A stretch of 64,000 bases of DNA from assembly GCA_038234715.1 (NCBI GenBank), contig JBBQTD010000004.1:1-64000 (forward strand), written 5' to 3'. Origin of the DNA: SZAS-103 sp038234715 (GTDB taxonomy: Bacteria; Pseudomonadota; Gammaproteobacteria; Xanthomonadales; Xanthomonadaceae). Positions within the stretch are counted from its first letter, which is position 1. Each line of letters starts with the position of its first letter. The notes below the pieces were generated by a model. The model had not been told where the DNA came from, made no database searches, and worked only from the letters and a program-made list of their open reading frames with translations. Made by a program: the position numbers and the translations under genes. This document shows, in pieces, positions 17,430-26,331 of the stretch.

Positions 17430-18746
17430 ATGCTTCGACGCGCGCGCCTGTTGCTGCCTTTCCTGTTGCTCGCAACTGCGACCGCATTGGCTGCGACCGC
17501 GCCCGCAGATCCAACGACGGCAGCGCAGTGGACAGACAAGCTGATGCCGCAAGTGGTCGCGTGGCGTCGCGATTTTCACCAGCATCCGGAACTTGGCAAT
17601 CGCGAGTTCCGGACTTCGGCGCTGGTCGCGAAACAACTGCTCGCACTCGGGCTGGACGTGAAGACCAACGTTGCGCACACCGGCGTGATCGCGTTGCTCC
17701 GGGGCGGCAAACCGGGGCCAAGGCTTGCGATCCGCGCGGACATGGATGCACTGCCCGTGGTCGAGGACGACGACCTGCCTTTCAAGTCCACGTTGCGCTC
17801 GCAGTACAACGGGCTCGATGTCGGCGTGATGCACGCGTGCGGCCACGATGGTCACACTGCGATGCTGCTAGGCATCGCGACCGCGCTTGCAGGCATGCGC
17901 AAGGATCTCCCAGGCCAGGTCCTCTTCATCTTCCAGCCCGCCGAGGAAGGCGTGCCGGTCGGGGAAGAAGGCGGCGCTGTCCTCATGCTCAAGCAAGGCA
18001 TCTTCCGCGACTTCAAGCCTGACGCGGTGTTCGGGATGCACGTGGTGAGCTTTCTGAACGTCGGCACGGTCGGCGTTCGCAGCGGGCCGGCGATGGCGGG
18101 TTCCGATACGTTCAAGCTCGTCGTGCATGGGCGGCAGACGCACGGCGCGATGCCGTGGAATGGCATCGATCCTATCGTGACATCAGCCCAGATCATCACG
18201 TCGGCGCAAACGATCGTCAGCCGCAAGCTCGATATCGGCAACCTGCCGGTCGTGCTGACTTTCGGTGTCATCCAGGGCGGCACGCGCTTCAACATCATTC
18301 CCGACAAGGTCGAGATGCAAGGCACGCTGCGAACGTTCGACCCCGACATGCGGCAGCAGGCGATCGACGCGCTCAAGACAATGGCCGAAGGAATCGCCAG
18401 CGCGAACGGCGCGACGGCGGAGTTGACCATTCCGGTGGGCACCAACAATCCCGTACTCGTCAACGATCCGGCGCTCGCCGCACGCGTGAAGTCGAGCATC
18501 CGCAGTGCGATCGGCGCAGGGCACGTCATCGATGCAAGAGTGTGGATGGCCTCTGAAGACTTCGCCTGGTTCGCACGGGAAGTACCGAGCGTCTACTTTT
18601 TCGTCGGCGCAACACCGGTCGGGCAGGATGCCGCGCACGCGCCATCCAACCACTCGCCAAAATTCTTCCTGGATGAAGCCGCACTGCAGGTCGGCATGCG
18701 CAGCATGTTGCAGGCAAGCCTGGACTTCCTCAACATGAAGTCGTGA
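17430..18746 (+). CDS. Secreted M20D-family amidohydrolase (N-acyl amino acid hydrolase type)
   Basis: This 438-residue protein has a signal peptide (MLRRARLLLPFLLLATATALA). Metal-binding residues are in HACGHDGHTAML (Cys and His), the Glu pair in PAEEG, the His in GMHVVS and the final His in NHSPKFFLDE. The dimerisation domain with GGTRFNIIPDKVEMQGTLR sits in the middle. The family cleaves N-acyl or N-benzoyl amino acids (hippurate, indole-acetyl-amino-acid hydrolases). The start at 17430 puts the signal peptide at the N-terminus; an in-frame ATG at 17376 is less likely. Confidence 0.88.
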   Translation: MLRRARLLLPFLLLATATALAATAPADPTTAAQWTDKLMPQVVAWRRDFHQHPELGNREFRTSALVAKQLLALGLDVKTNVAHTGVIALLRGGKPGPRLAIRADMDALPVVEDDDLPFKSTLRSQYNGLDVGVMHACGHDGHTAMLLGIATALAGMRKDLPGQVLFIFQPAEEGVPVGEEGGAVLMLKQGIFRDFKPDAVFGMHVVSFLNVGTVGVRSGPAMAGSDTFKLVVHGRQTHGAMPWNGIDPIVTSAQIITSAQTIVSRKLDIGNLPVVLTFGVIQGGTRFNIIPDKVEMQGTLRTFDPDMRQQAIDALKTMAEGIASANGATAELTIPVGTNNPVLVNDPALAARVKSSIRSAIGAGHVIDARVWMASEDFAWFAREVPSVYFFVGATPVGQDAAHAPSNHSPKFFLDEAALQVGMRSMLQASLDFLNMKS

Positions 18747-18759
18747 AGCGCATCCGCTT

Positions 18760-19623
18760 TCAGAACCGGCCTTGCTGGAAATCCACGAATGCCTGCATCA
18801 GCTCCTCGCGGGTGTTCATCACGAACGGTCCATGGCGCGCAACATTCTCGCGCAAGGGACGTCCCGCGATCAGCAGCAGCCTGACCGCGGCCTCGCCTGC
18901 AGTAACGACGAAGCGTTCGCCACCACCGAGTACCGCGAGCTCATGCGTCGCCAGCGGTCGCGCACTGTCGCCCTCGCCGACCGTCAGTGCGCCTTCGAAT
19001 GCGTACGCGAAAGCGTTATGCCCTGCGGGCAGCGCATGTTCCCAACGCGCATGCGCATCCAGCGCAATATCCAGGTACAGCGGATCGGTCGCCGGCTGCT
19101 GGATCGGCCCGCGCACATCGCCAACCGCGCCCGCGATGACTTTTACCGCCACGCCCGCCGCCGGATGCGCTACCGGAATGCGATCCGGTGCGAATTCCTG
19201 GTAACGCGGCGCGGTCATCTTGTCGCGCGCAGGCAGGTTCACCCACAACTGGAATCCGCGCATGCGGCCGGATTCCTGTTCGGGCATTTCCGAGTGCACC
19301 AGTCCGCGTCCGGCAGTCATCCACTGCACCGATCCTGGCACGAGCAAGCCTTCGTTGCCGTGGTTGTCGCGATGGCGCATGCGACCGTCGAGCATGTAGG
19401 TCACGGTCTCGAAGCCGCGATGCGGGTGGTCTGGAAAGCCGCCGAGGTAGTCTTCCGCGCGGTCGGTTCCGAATTCATCGAGCAACAGGAACGGGTCCAG
19501 GTCGGGCAACTCGCCCCCGCCGATCACGCGCGTGAGCTTGACGCCTGCGCCATCCGACGTGGCGCGCCCTTTGACGGTACGCAGGATGCGGCTGGTGTCG
19601 GTCGTGGCATGGTCGGTCTGCAT
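18760..19623 (-). CDS. Pirin-family protein
   Basis: This bicupin protein of 287 residues has the iron site in the N-terminal cupin: HPHRGFET supplies two His, and VHSEMPEQ supplies a His and a Glu. Bacterial pirins can show quercetin 2,3-dioxygenase activity or act as redox-linked partners of other proteins. A strong AGGAGG ribosome-binding site sets the start at 19623. The gene is convergent with the M20 amidohydrolase, whose stop lies 14 bases away. Confidence 0.88.
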   Translation of the reverse strand: MQTDHATTDTSRILRTVKGRATSDGAGVKLTRVIGGGELPDLDPFLLLDEFGTDRAEDYLGGFPDHPHRGFETVTYMLDGRMRHRDNHGNEGLLVPGSVQWMTAGRGLVHSEMPEQESGRMRGFQLWVNLPARDKMTAPRYQEFAPDRIPVAHPAAGVAVKVIAGAVGDVRGPIQQPATDPLYLDIALDAHARWEHALPAGHNAFAYAFEGALTVGEGDSARPLATHELAVLGGGERFVVTAGEAAVRLLLIAGRPLRENVARHGPFVMNTREELMQAFVDFQQGRF

Positions 19624-19929
19624 GCGATCCTCCTGGCGATCCGCACGCTGCGGATCATGCATCCGAAGTGTGGCTTGCGAGGGCCCGGGCAAGGCGATGC
19701 AAGGGGAACGGACGGTTCTGTCGGCGCAACGATGGATGGGCTTTTCCCCAATCAAGGTATAAGAGCTTCCACGCGCTTCGCGCCTTTCATGACCAGCTTT
19801 GCTGTTGCGGAATCTTCTGGTCGCAGGATCGATCTGCGTCTTCCTTGAGAAGAAGCGCAGGAGCTGGTGCAGAGCTTTCACGTTGTGGCGCGAGTCACAA
19901 ACGGGGACAACCAGCCGGCGTCATGGACC
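19624..19929. other. Intergenic, no gene recognised
   Basis: About 306 bp lies between the pirin start and the end of the methyltransferase gene, both on the minus strand. It should contain the pirin promoter. I see no convincing gene, array or terminator with a U tract. Confidence 0.4.
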
Positions 19930-20553
19930 CTAGGCCCGCGTGGTAAACACGTACACCGTCGCTGGTGGCAAATTGCGCCACGCCGTCGTGCCACGCCTGG
20001 ACTCCAGTTCCAGCGCATCCACCACGTCCTGCGCAATCGGGACGGTCGGACCGTAGGTGAACTGCACGAATCGCCCACCCGGCCGCAGGCACGCAAAACT
20101 CGCAGCCATGATGTCCTGCTGCACCTGCTTGGGCATGGACAGCATGCCGAGGCCGGAGATCACCGCATCAGCCGGGCCGCGTGCGGCGTAGCCATTGTCG
20201 GCGGCAATCCGGTCGAGTTTGCGCGCATCGCCCTCGACGATATGGGCGCCGGGAAAACGCCTCACCAGGTGCGCATGCAACGCGCTGCTCAACTCCAGCA
20301 CCATCAGGTCGTCCGCCGCGATGCCATGCTCTAGCAGTGCAGTCGTGAAGACCCCGGTGCCGCCGCCAAGTTCGATCACACGTCTGGCGCCAGGGGGCAA
20401 TTCGGCGACCATCATGCCGGCCAACTGTTGACCCGATGGGGTGATCGAAGCCATCCGGATCGGATTCTTCAGCCACTGCCTGAAAAACGTCCACACCGAA
20501 GACTTCCGTTCGCTCGTCCTCTGGATGGCGGATTGCTGGCTGGATTTGTCCAT
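19930..20553 (-). CDS. SAM-dependent methyltransferase, phospholipid N-methyltransferase (PmtA)-like
   Basis: From the ATG at 20553 this is a 207-residue class I methyltransferase. It has the SAM motif VIELGGGTGVFTTALL, an acidic strand-two residue (MVLELSS) and the GDARKL loop. The stretch FFRQWLKNPIRMASITPSG just after the start matches PmtA-type phosphatidylethanolamine N-methyltransferases, where it forms a membrane-binding helix. An in-frame ATG at 20688 would add 45 weak residues. A role in lipid methylation is plausible but not proved. Confidence 0.7.
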   Translation of the reverse strand: MDKSSQQSAIQRTSERKSSVWTFFRQWLKNPIRMASITPSGQQLAGMMVAELPPGARRVIELGGGTGVFTTALLEHGIAADDLMVLELSSALHAHLVRRFPGAHIVEGDARKLDRIAADNGYAARGPADAVISGLGMLSMPKQVQQDIMAASFACLRPGGRFVQFTYGPTVPIAQDVVDALELESRRGTTAWRNLPPATVYVFTTRA

Positions 20554-20669
20554 ACGCCCTGCATCATGCCCGGTCGCGCCTTCCGAGGGTGTTAAGGCCC
20601 GCTGCACTGCGGCCTGCGCTATCGCCGATTGCCGTGTTGAGGGTTGGCCCGCAGCATCCTGCCTTCGGC

Positions 20670-22877
20670 TCATCTGCGGATTTCCCAACAGCGGTGAATG
20701 CGCGGGTTGCGCTCGAAATCCGGCGGAATCGTCTGCGCGCTGATGTCGCGGATCTGCGCTGTGCCGGCCAATGCCTCTTCATCGAGTCGAAAGCGTCGGT
20801 AGTTGTTCGAGAAATACAGCACGCCTCCCGGTGCCATGCGCGCGAGCGCGGCTTGCAGCAGCCGAACGTGTTCGCGCTGCACGTCGAAGTCCTCGGCACG
20901 CGCCGAGTTCGAAAACGTTGGTGGATCGCAGAAAATCAGATCGAATTCGCCGCGATCGGCCTCCAGCCAGGCTATCGCATCGGCCTGCACCAACCGATGC
21001 GCATGGCCCGTCTGGCCATTGAGGGCAAGGTTGGCCGCTGCCCATTCGAGATACGTTGCCGAAAGGTCGACACTCGTCGTTTGCAGGGCGCCGGCCACGG
21101 CAGCCTGCACGCTGGCGGCACCGGTGTACGCAAACAGGTTCAGGAACTTCTTTCCGCGCGCCTGTTCCGCCATGCGCGTGCGCAGTGGCCGGTGATCTAG
21201 GAACAGTCCGGTATCGAGGTGATCGAACAGGTTCACGCGCAACCGTGCCGCGCCTTCGCGTACCACCAGGTATTCGCCGTGTCGGCCGTCCTGGGAGGGC
21301 ATCGCGGCGTATTTGCTGCCGCCCCGGCCGCGTGCGCGCGTCTTGATCGCGATCTGGTCGCGAGACAGTTCGAACACGTCAGACGCTGCCCGCACAAGTT
21401 CTCCGAAGCGCCGGCGCGCGTCGTCTTCCGGAATCGTGGATGGCGCCTGGTATTCCTGCACGTGCAGAAAGGTGCGAGGCGCTGGCGTGCCCTCGGCGTC
21501 TTCGGTATAGACGTCGATCGCCGCGGCATATTCAGGCAGGTCGGCATCGTATGCGCGATAGCAATCGACCCCGTCGCGCTTGCGCCATGGCTTGAACTTG
21601 CGCACGTTCTTGCGCAGCCGGTTGGCGATCATCTGCGCGCCTTCGGAGAGTGGCGTCACGCCGCGCGCATTGGCATCGGCTTGCGCTGCAGGTTCGCCGC
21701 CTGGCTCATTGCGCGACGCCTGCCGCGCGCGATCGCATACCAGCAACAGGCATTCCAGCGCGCCGTTGAAGAATGCATAGCGCTTGTTTGCGCGAAGCCC
21801 GGTCGCACGCGCCAGGGTTTCGTCGCCCGCGAGGATCGTCACCCGCCAATCCGGGGTTACTCGCTGCAGGGCATCCCCGAGTTCGCGGTACAGGCCGTCG
21901 TCCGCAGCAAGGCGCTGGTCGTAGGGCGGATTGCAGATTGCGAGCCCCGAGGGTTGCGGGGGCGGTTCGAGCAGGCGAACGGGCGCCACCTTGAACACGA
22001 TCGAATCGGCAACGCCGGCGGCCTGAGCATTCGCAATCGCCGCGTGGATCGCATGCGGATCGGCATCGGAGCCGTGCAGGAGCGGCGCAATCGAGGTTTG
22101 CAGCAATACGCTGCGACCAACGCTCTCGCGCTCGCGTGCTTCCTCCACCAGCTTCCGCCACAGTGTGGAATCGAACTGGCGCCAGCGACTCGGTGCGGCC
22201 GCGTTGTTGCGTGCCAGCCCCGGCGCAACATCGGAAACCATCAGCGCGCCTTCGATCAGCAGCGTTCCGCTACCGCACATCGGATCGAGCAGGCCGCCGC
22301 CTTCGCGGTGGATCTTTGGCCAACCTCCGCGCAAGAGCATGGCCGCGGCAAGCGTCTCCTTGAGCGGCGCTTCGTTCTGCATCGCGCGCCAGCCGCGACG
22401 GTGGAGGCTGCCGCCGCCAAGATCGACCGACAGCGTCGCACGCCCTTTGCGCACCAGCAGGTTCAAGCGCAGGTCCGGCGCTTCGGTGTCAACCGACGGG
22501 CGCACGCCGAACTGCTCGCGCAAACGATCCACGACCGCATCCTTGACCCGCAGCGCCGCAAATCGCGCATGCGTGATCGCGTCGCCGGACACATGCGCTT
22601 CGACCGCGAGCGTGCCGTTCGGATCAAGGTGTTCGGCCCAGTCCAGCGCAGCGACGCCCGCGTACAGTTCCTGCTCGCCGGCGCATTCGAATGCAACGAG
22701 TGGCCAGATCACGCGGCTCGCGAGACGCGACCACAACACTGCGCGGTACGCGACTTCGACACTGCCCTCGACATTCGCACCCGCCAGCGCCGCAGTCGCA
22801 CGGGTCGCGCCGAGCGCAATCAACTCGTCCGCCAACAGGTATTCAAGGCCCTTGGCGCAACTAGCAAAGAACTTCAT
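20670..22877 (-). CDS. rlmL: Bifunctional 23S rRNA methyltransferase RlmKL
   Basis: This fused enzyme of 735 residues carries out G2445 N2-methylation (RlmL half) and G2069 N7-methylation (RlmK half) of 23S rRNA. The N-terminal part has a THUMP domain and a methyltransferase with LLDPMCGSGTLLIEGAL and the catalytic AICNPPYDQRL. The C-terminal part has the SAM motif FLNLFAYTGAASV and FDLIFCDPPTFSNS. The ATG at 22877 overlaps the stop of the upstream hydrolase by four bases, indicating translational coupling in one operon. Confidence 0.95.
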   Translation of the reverse strand: MKFFASCAKGLEYLLADELIALGATRATAALAGANVEGSVEVAYRAVLWSRLASRVIWPLVAFECAGEQELYAGVAALDWAEHLDPNGTLAVEAHVSGDAITHARFAALRVKDAVVDRLREQFGVRPSVDTEAPDLRLNLLVRKGRATLSVDLGGGSLHRRGWRAMQNEAPLKETLAAAMLLRGGWPKIHREGGGLLDPMCGSGTLLIEGALMVSDVAPGLARNNAAAPSRWRQFDSTLWRKLVEEARERESVGRSVLLQTSIAPLLHGSDADPHAIHAAIANAQAAGVADSIVFKVAPVRLLEPPPQPSGLAICNPPYDQRLAADDGLYRELGDALQRVTPDWRVTILAGDETLARATGLRANKRYAFFNGALECLLLVCDRARQASRNEPGGEPAAQADANARGVTPLSEGAQMIANRLRKNVRKFKPWRKRDGVDCYRAYDADLPEYAAAIDVYTEDAEGTPAPRTFLHVQEYQAPSTIPEDDARRRFGELVRAASDVFELSRDQIAIKTRARGRGGSKYAAMPSQDGRHGEYLVVREGAARLRVNLFDHLDTGLFLDHRPLRTRMAEQARGKKFLNLFAYTGAASVQAAVAGALQTTSVDLSATYLEWAAANLALNGQTGHAHRLVQADAIAWLEADRGEFDLIFCDPPTFSNSARAEDFDVQREHVRLLQAALARMAPGGVLYFSNNYRRFRLDEEALAGTAQIRDISAQTIPPDFERNPRIHRCWEIRR

Positions 22878-23386
22878 AGCGTCGTCAGGAAGTCGGCGAA
22901 ACGCCCAGCGCAGAACGCGACGTGATCGGCAAGCCGATGGCTGTCGTTGACCATGACGAGGCGGTCCCGACGCGGATGCGCCCAGTCGATGACTGCCTGC
23001 GCTGGAATGAGCTCGTCGTCCCAGCCGTGCACGATCAGCGTCGGCACGTTCGCCGCGTCGAGTCGCTGCGCATAGCCTTCGATCCACGGCGGCGGCGCCA
23101 TCAGGAACAGTCCCGCACACGGCACATCGCGCGAAACCAGCGCCGACACGAATGCGCCCATGCTCGAACCGGCGAGCACCAGCGGTCCGCGCACCGATGC
23201 AGCGCGCTCGCGCAGGATCGCGATGCGTGCGTCGATGTCGCCAAAGCGTCCGGCCCGGTCGACATCGAGGTAGTCCGGACGCTCGGTCGTCCAGCCCAGG
23301 CGCTCGGCCGCGTCGGCAAGCGCGCTGACCTTTGTGGCTTGCGGTCCGCTCTCAAGGCCGTGCGAAAGAATTGCGTGGCCGATCAC
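22874..23386 (-). CDS. Alpha/beta hydrolase, YqiA/esterase-like
   Basis: This short alpha/beta hydrolase has the nucleophile elbow GSSMG, an Asp in VHGWDDELIP and a His in NDSHRLADH, forming a complete Ser-Asp-His triad. The first strand and oxyanion loop are HAILSHGLESGP. I place the start at a GTG (23386), giving 170 residues and beginning just before that strand. The in-frame ATG at 23503 would overlap the start of the divergent amidase gene and add 39 unconserved residues. The gene overlaps rlmKL by four bases. Confidence 0.7.
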   Translation of the reverse strand: MIGHAILSHGLESGPQATKVSALADAAERLGWTTERPDYLDVDRAGRFGDIDARIAILRERAASVRGPLVLAGSSMGAFVSALVSRDVPCAGLFLMAPPPWIEGYAQRLDAANVPTLIVHGWDDELIPAQAVIDWAHPRRDRLVMVNDSHRLADHVAFCAGRFADFLTTL

Positions 23387-23501
23387 GTGTGTGTGCCGTC
23401 GCAGCGCGAAGGAATCGAATGGCTCTGCGGAATCGCGAGTGCCGAATCTGGAACGGCCATGCGGCTGTCTCTTGCGGAAGGCGCCGATGCTAGCATGCGG
23501 C

Positions 23502-24068
23502 ATGCTTGACGACCTTCCGGTGAACGCCGCGCTACTGCCCTACGAGGAGCGCCTGGACAAGCGCGGACTCGACCAGATCGACCTCGTGGTGATCCATTGC
23601 ACGGAGCTGCCCGATTTCGCCATGGCGCGCGAATACGGTGAACGTGTGCAGCACGCACAATCGCAGACCGGCAACAGCGGCCACTACTACGTCGACCGCG
23701 ACGGCAGCGTCCATGCGTTCGTGCGTCCGGAACGAATTGCCCACCATACACGCGGCTACAATCCACGCTCGATTGGCATCGAACTCGTCAACACCGGCCG
23801 CTATCCCCACTGGTACGACTCGCGCCACCAGGCGATGGACGAGCCGTATACCGCCGCCCAGATCGAATCGCTGGTCGCGCTGTTGAAAGTCCTGCGTGCA
23901 CAGCTACCGGCGCTGCGCTGGATCGCCGGCCACGAGGATCTCGACACTGCGCAGATCCCGGCGAGTGACGACCGTTCGAAGAGTGTGGCGCGAAAACGCG
24001 ATCCGGGGCCGTTGTTTCCATGGTCGCACGTGCTCGCTGGCGTTGACCTGCATCGCATGCCTGGGTGA
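23502..24068 (+). CDS. N-acetylmuramoyl-L-alanine amidase, AmpD-like (Amidase_2)
   Basis: This 188-residue zinc amidase is predicted to cut the bond between muramic acid and the stem peptide of peptidoglycan fragments. Zinc ligands are the His in VVIHCTE, the His in WIAGHEDLD and the Asp in KRDPGPLF; GIELVN carries the conserved Glu. No signal peptide is visible from the start at 23502, so it is probably cytoplasmic, as in muropeptide recycling. It is divergent from the hydrolase-rlmKL operon. Confidence 0.85.
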   Translation: MLDDLPVNAALLPYEERLDKRGLDQIDLVVIHCTELPDFAMAREYGERVQHAQSQTGNSGHYYVDRDGSVHAFVRPERIAHHTRGYNPRSIGIELVNTGRYPHWYDSRHQAMDEPYTAAQIESLVALLKVLRAQLPALRWIAGHEDLDTAQIPASDDRSKSVARKRDPGPLFPWSHVLAGVDLHRMPG

Positions 24069-24130
24069 GCTTGCGCGACTGCTTCCACGGTTGTCATTGC
24101 AGCGTGCAGCAGCGGCGGCGTGCCGACCGC

Positions 24131-24136
24131 TATAAT
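24131..24136 (+). promoter_or_regulatory. -10 box TATAAT directly before tesB
   Basis: A perfect TATAAT lies seven bases before the tesB ATG. With transcription starting about seven bases after the -10 box, the mRNA would begin at or next to the start codon, so tesB may be leaderless. No good -35 hexamer stands 16-18 bases upstream. Confidence 0.5.
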
Positions 24137-24143
24137 TCGCGGC

Positions 24144-25049
24144 ATGCACCATGACTATGTACCACTGAGCCCGGTTGGCGAACTCGTCGAACTGCTATCG
24201 CTCGAACGCCTCGAGGACAACCTGTTCCGTGGCCAGAGCCGCGATATCGGCACCAAGTACGTGTTCGGTGGACAGGTGCTCGGGCAGGCGCTGTCGGCCG
24301 CGCAAGCCACGGTTGCGGGCGATCGCGCGGTGCATTCGCTGCACGCGTACTTCCTGCGAGCGGGCGACATCGCGCATCCCATCGTCTTCGACGTCGACCG
24401 AACACGCGATGGTGGCAGCTTCTCGGTGCGCCGCGTTACCGCGATCCAGCACGGCCAGCCGATCTTCGTGTGCGCGGCGTCGTTCCAGTCGCCCGAAGCC
24501 GGCGCGGAACACCAGTTGCCGATGCCCGTGGTGCCCGCGCCTGATGATCTTCCGGCTTCGCCGCCGCTGGATGCCGCGACGCGTGCGCGCTTGTCGCCGA
24601 AAATGCAGCGATGGCTCGACCGCGGGGGCCCGTTCGTGTTCCGCCACGTGTACCCGCGCGACGAATTGAATCCCAGCAAGCGCCCCCCCTTCCAGCAAGT
24701 GTGGTTCAAGCTCGGCGAACACCTCGGCGACGCACCCGAGCTGCATCGCGCAATGCTGGCGTATGCGTCGGACTTCCACCTGATCGGCACCGCGACGTTC
24801 CCGCATGGCATCAGCTACTACCAGCCGAACGTGCTGATGGCGAGCCTGGACCACGCGATGTGGTTCCACCGACCCTTCCGCATCGACGAGTGGCTGCTGT
24901 ATTCGTGCGACAGCCCGACCGCGCAGTCTGCGCGCGGACTCGCACGCGGGATGATCTACGACACCCGTGGCGCGTTGGTCGCATCGACCGCGCAGGAAGG
25001 ACTGATGCGCATGCAGCCCGCCCCCGGCCTTGCAGCGGATCGCGCCTGA
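24144..25049 (+). CDS. tesB: Acyl-CoA thioesterase II TesB
   Basis: This cytoplasmic thioesterase releases free fatty acid and CoA from acyl-CoA. The 301-residue product has two hot-dog domains. The N-terminal one starts LLSLERLEDNLFRGQS and contains GGQVLGQAL; the C-terminal one has the catalytic-region ASLDHAMWFHRPFR and GLARGMIYD segments. There is no Shine-Dalgarno sequence before the ATG, consistent with the leaderless promoter above. It overlaps the following DUF2007 gene by one base (TGATG). Confidence 0.93.
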   Translation: MHHDYVPLSPVGELVELLSLERLEDNLFRGQSRDIGTKYVFGGQVLGQALSAAQATVAGDRAVHSLHAYFLRAGDIAHPIVFDVDRTRDGGSFSVRRVTAIQHGQPIFVCAASFQSPEAGAEHQLPMPVVPAPDDLPASPPLDAATRARLSPKMQRWLDRGGPFVFRHVYPRDELNPSKRPPFQQVWFKLGEHLGDAPELHRAMLAYASDFHLIGTATFPHGISYYQPNVLMASLDHAMWFHRPFRIDEWLLYSCDSPTAQSARGLARGMIYDTRGALVASTAQEGLMRMQPAPGLAADRA

Positions 25050-25465
25050 TGCGCAGCGTGTTCACATCGCCCCGACTGGAGAACGTCGAAGCGGTCGCCA
25101 AGCTGCTGGAGGACGCCGGCATCGAGGTCCGCGTCAGCAAGGACCGTTCCTACAAGGGTAGCCGGCGGCGGCCCTTCAGTTACCGGGAAAACGCCCAAGC
25201 CAACGCAGAAGAGAATCCACAGGTGTGGGTGATGAAGGCCGAGGACCAGCCGCGCGCGCGGCAGATCCTTCGTGACGGAGGTTTGATCGACTCCACCCGG
25301 CCGGAATTCACCCAGCTCAATTCCTACCTGCCGCCATCGCGCCTCGGATCGGTCGCGCCCAAACGCGACCGTCGCGCGATGGTGGTCGTGCGCCTGCGCC
25401 TGTTACTGCTTGCGATCATCGTACTGCTCACGATTCTTACCTGGAGCGGCGTTCTGCACCGCTGA
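25049..25465 (+). CDS. DUF2007-type protein with C-terminal membrane anchor
   Basis: This 138-residue protein has an N-terminal DUF2007-like module (MRSVFTSPRLENVEAVAKLL), which in other bacteria is a small ferredoxin-like putative signal transducer. A basic linker and one membrane segment near the C-terminus (LLLLAIIVLLTILTW) follow. Homologues in Xanthomonas have been called pathogenicity-like proteins, without a known mechanism. It is translationally coupled to tesB. Confidence 0.75.
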   Translation: MRSVFTSPRLENVEAVAKLLEDAGIEVRVSKDRSYKGSRRRPFSYRENAQANAEENPQVWVMKAEDQPRARQILRDGGLIDSTRPEFTQLNSYLPPSRLGSVAPKRDRRAMVVVRLRLLLLAIIVLLTILTWSGVLHR

Positions 25466-25537
25466 CGCGAGGTCAGCGATGCGCATGTTGATCCAGTTAC
25501 TGGCACCCGGATCTCCTTCCCGGGGCCATTGCGCGCC

Positions 25538-26212
25538 TCAGCGCGGGGGCAGCGCAAACTCGTCAGGCGCGACGGAGCCGTCGTGGTTCTCATCGAAGAA
25601 GGCGAAGTCTGGGGCCAGCTTCGGAAACGCCGCAGTGAATTCGGCCTGGCTGAGCTTGCCATCCTTGCTGGTGTCGGCCTTGGTGAACAACTGCCCTTCG
25701 GCCTGGCGCTTCTGCCCGAGCCTTGCCTGCGCGGCCATGTTGGCGCTCGCGGAGACTTCGTCCTTGCTCAGGAAGCCATCCTTGTTGGTATCGAGCACCT
25801 TGAAATTTGCCGACATGCGCGGCATGCCCGCCTTGGCCTCGGCTTCGCTCAACTTGCCATCGTGATTGGCATCGGCCTTGGTGAACGCCGCCGCCAGGCC
25901 CGGGCCGGAAGCCTGCGCCGCAGCCATCACGCCATTGCGCCAGAACACCCGCACTTCGGACATCGTGATGTTGCCATCCTTGTTGGTGTCGATCTGGTCG
26001 AACGCCTTCGCGATCGCGGGCACCGCGGCGGCTTCCTGCTTGGAGACGCGGCCATCGTGGTCGGTATCCAGATCACCGATCCAGGACATCGCAGGTCCCT
26101 TCGCCGGCGCGGTCTGCGCGGACGCTGCAAGCGTGCAGCACGATGCGATCAGGACAAAACCGAGTTGAAGCGGGCTCAGGCGAAACGAGTTGGACAGCGG
26201 CATACGGGTCAT
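25538..26212 (-). CDS. Secreted protein with six EF-hand motifs
   Basis: This 224-residue exported protein has a signal peptide ending around TLAASAQTAPA. Six calcium-binding loops can be read: DLDTDHDGRVS, DTNKDGNIT, DANHDGKLS, DTNKDGFLS, DTSKDGKLS and DENHDGSVA. Each loop has the Asp/Asn pattern and most are followed by a Glu at position 12. It is probably a periplasmic or extracellular calcium-binding protein with no enzymatic domain. A second EF-hand protein lies at 61369. Confidence 0.85.
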   Translation of the reverse strand: MTRMPLSNSFRLSPLQLGFVLIASCCTLAASAQTAPAKGPAMSWIGDLDTDHDGRVSKQEAAAVPAIAKAFDQIDTNKDGNITMSEVRVFWRNGVMAAAQASGPGLAAAFTKADANHDGKLSEAEAKAGMPRMSANFKVLDTNKDGFLSKDEVSASANMAAQARLGQKRQAEGQLFTKADTSKDGKLSQAEFTAAFPKLAPDFAFFDENHDGSVAPDEFALPPR

Positions 26213-26331
26213 CAGTGCATCCTGGTCTGGAGAAAACAGCCGCCACTATAGAGGTAACCGGGCCGTGGGTGAACTCTGACAACAAACCACCCCATTCGGT
26301 TCCACTGGCCGCGCTGGGCTACGATTGCGGC

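Noticed and set aside
24091..24096. TTGTCA as the -35 partner of the tesB TATAAT box
   Set aside because: The spacing is 34 bases, twice the normal distance.
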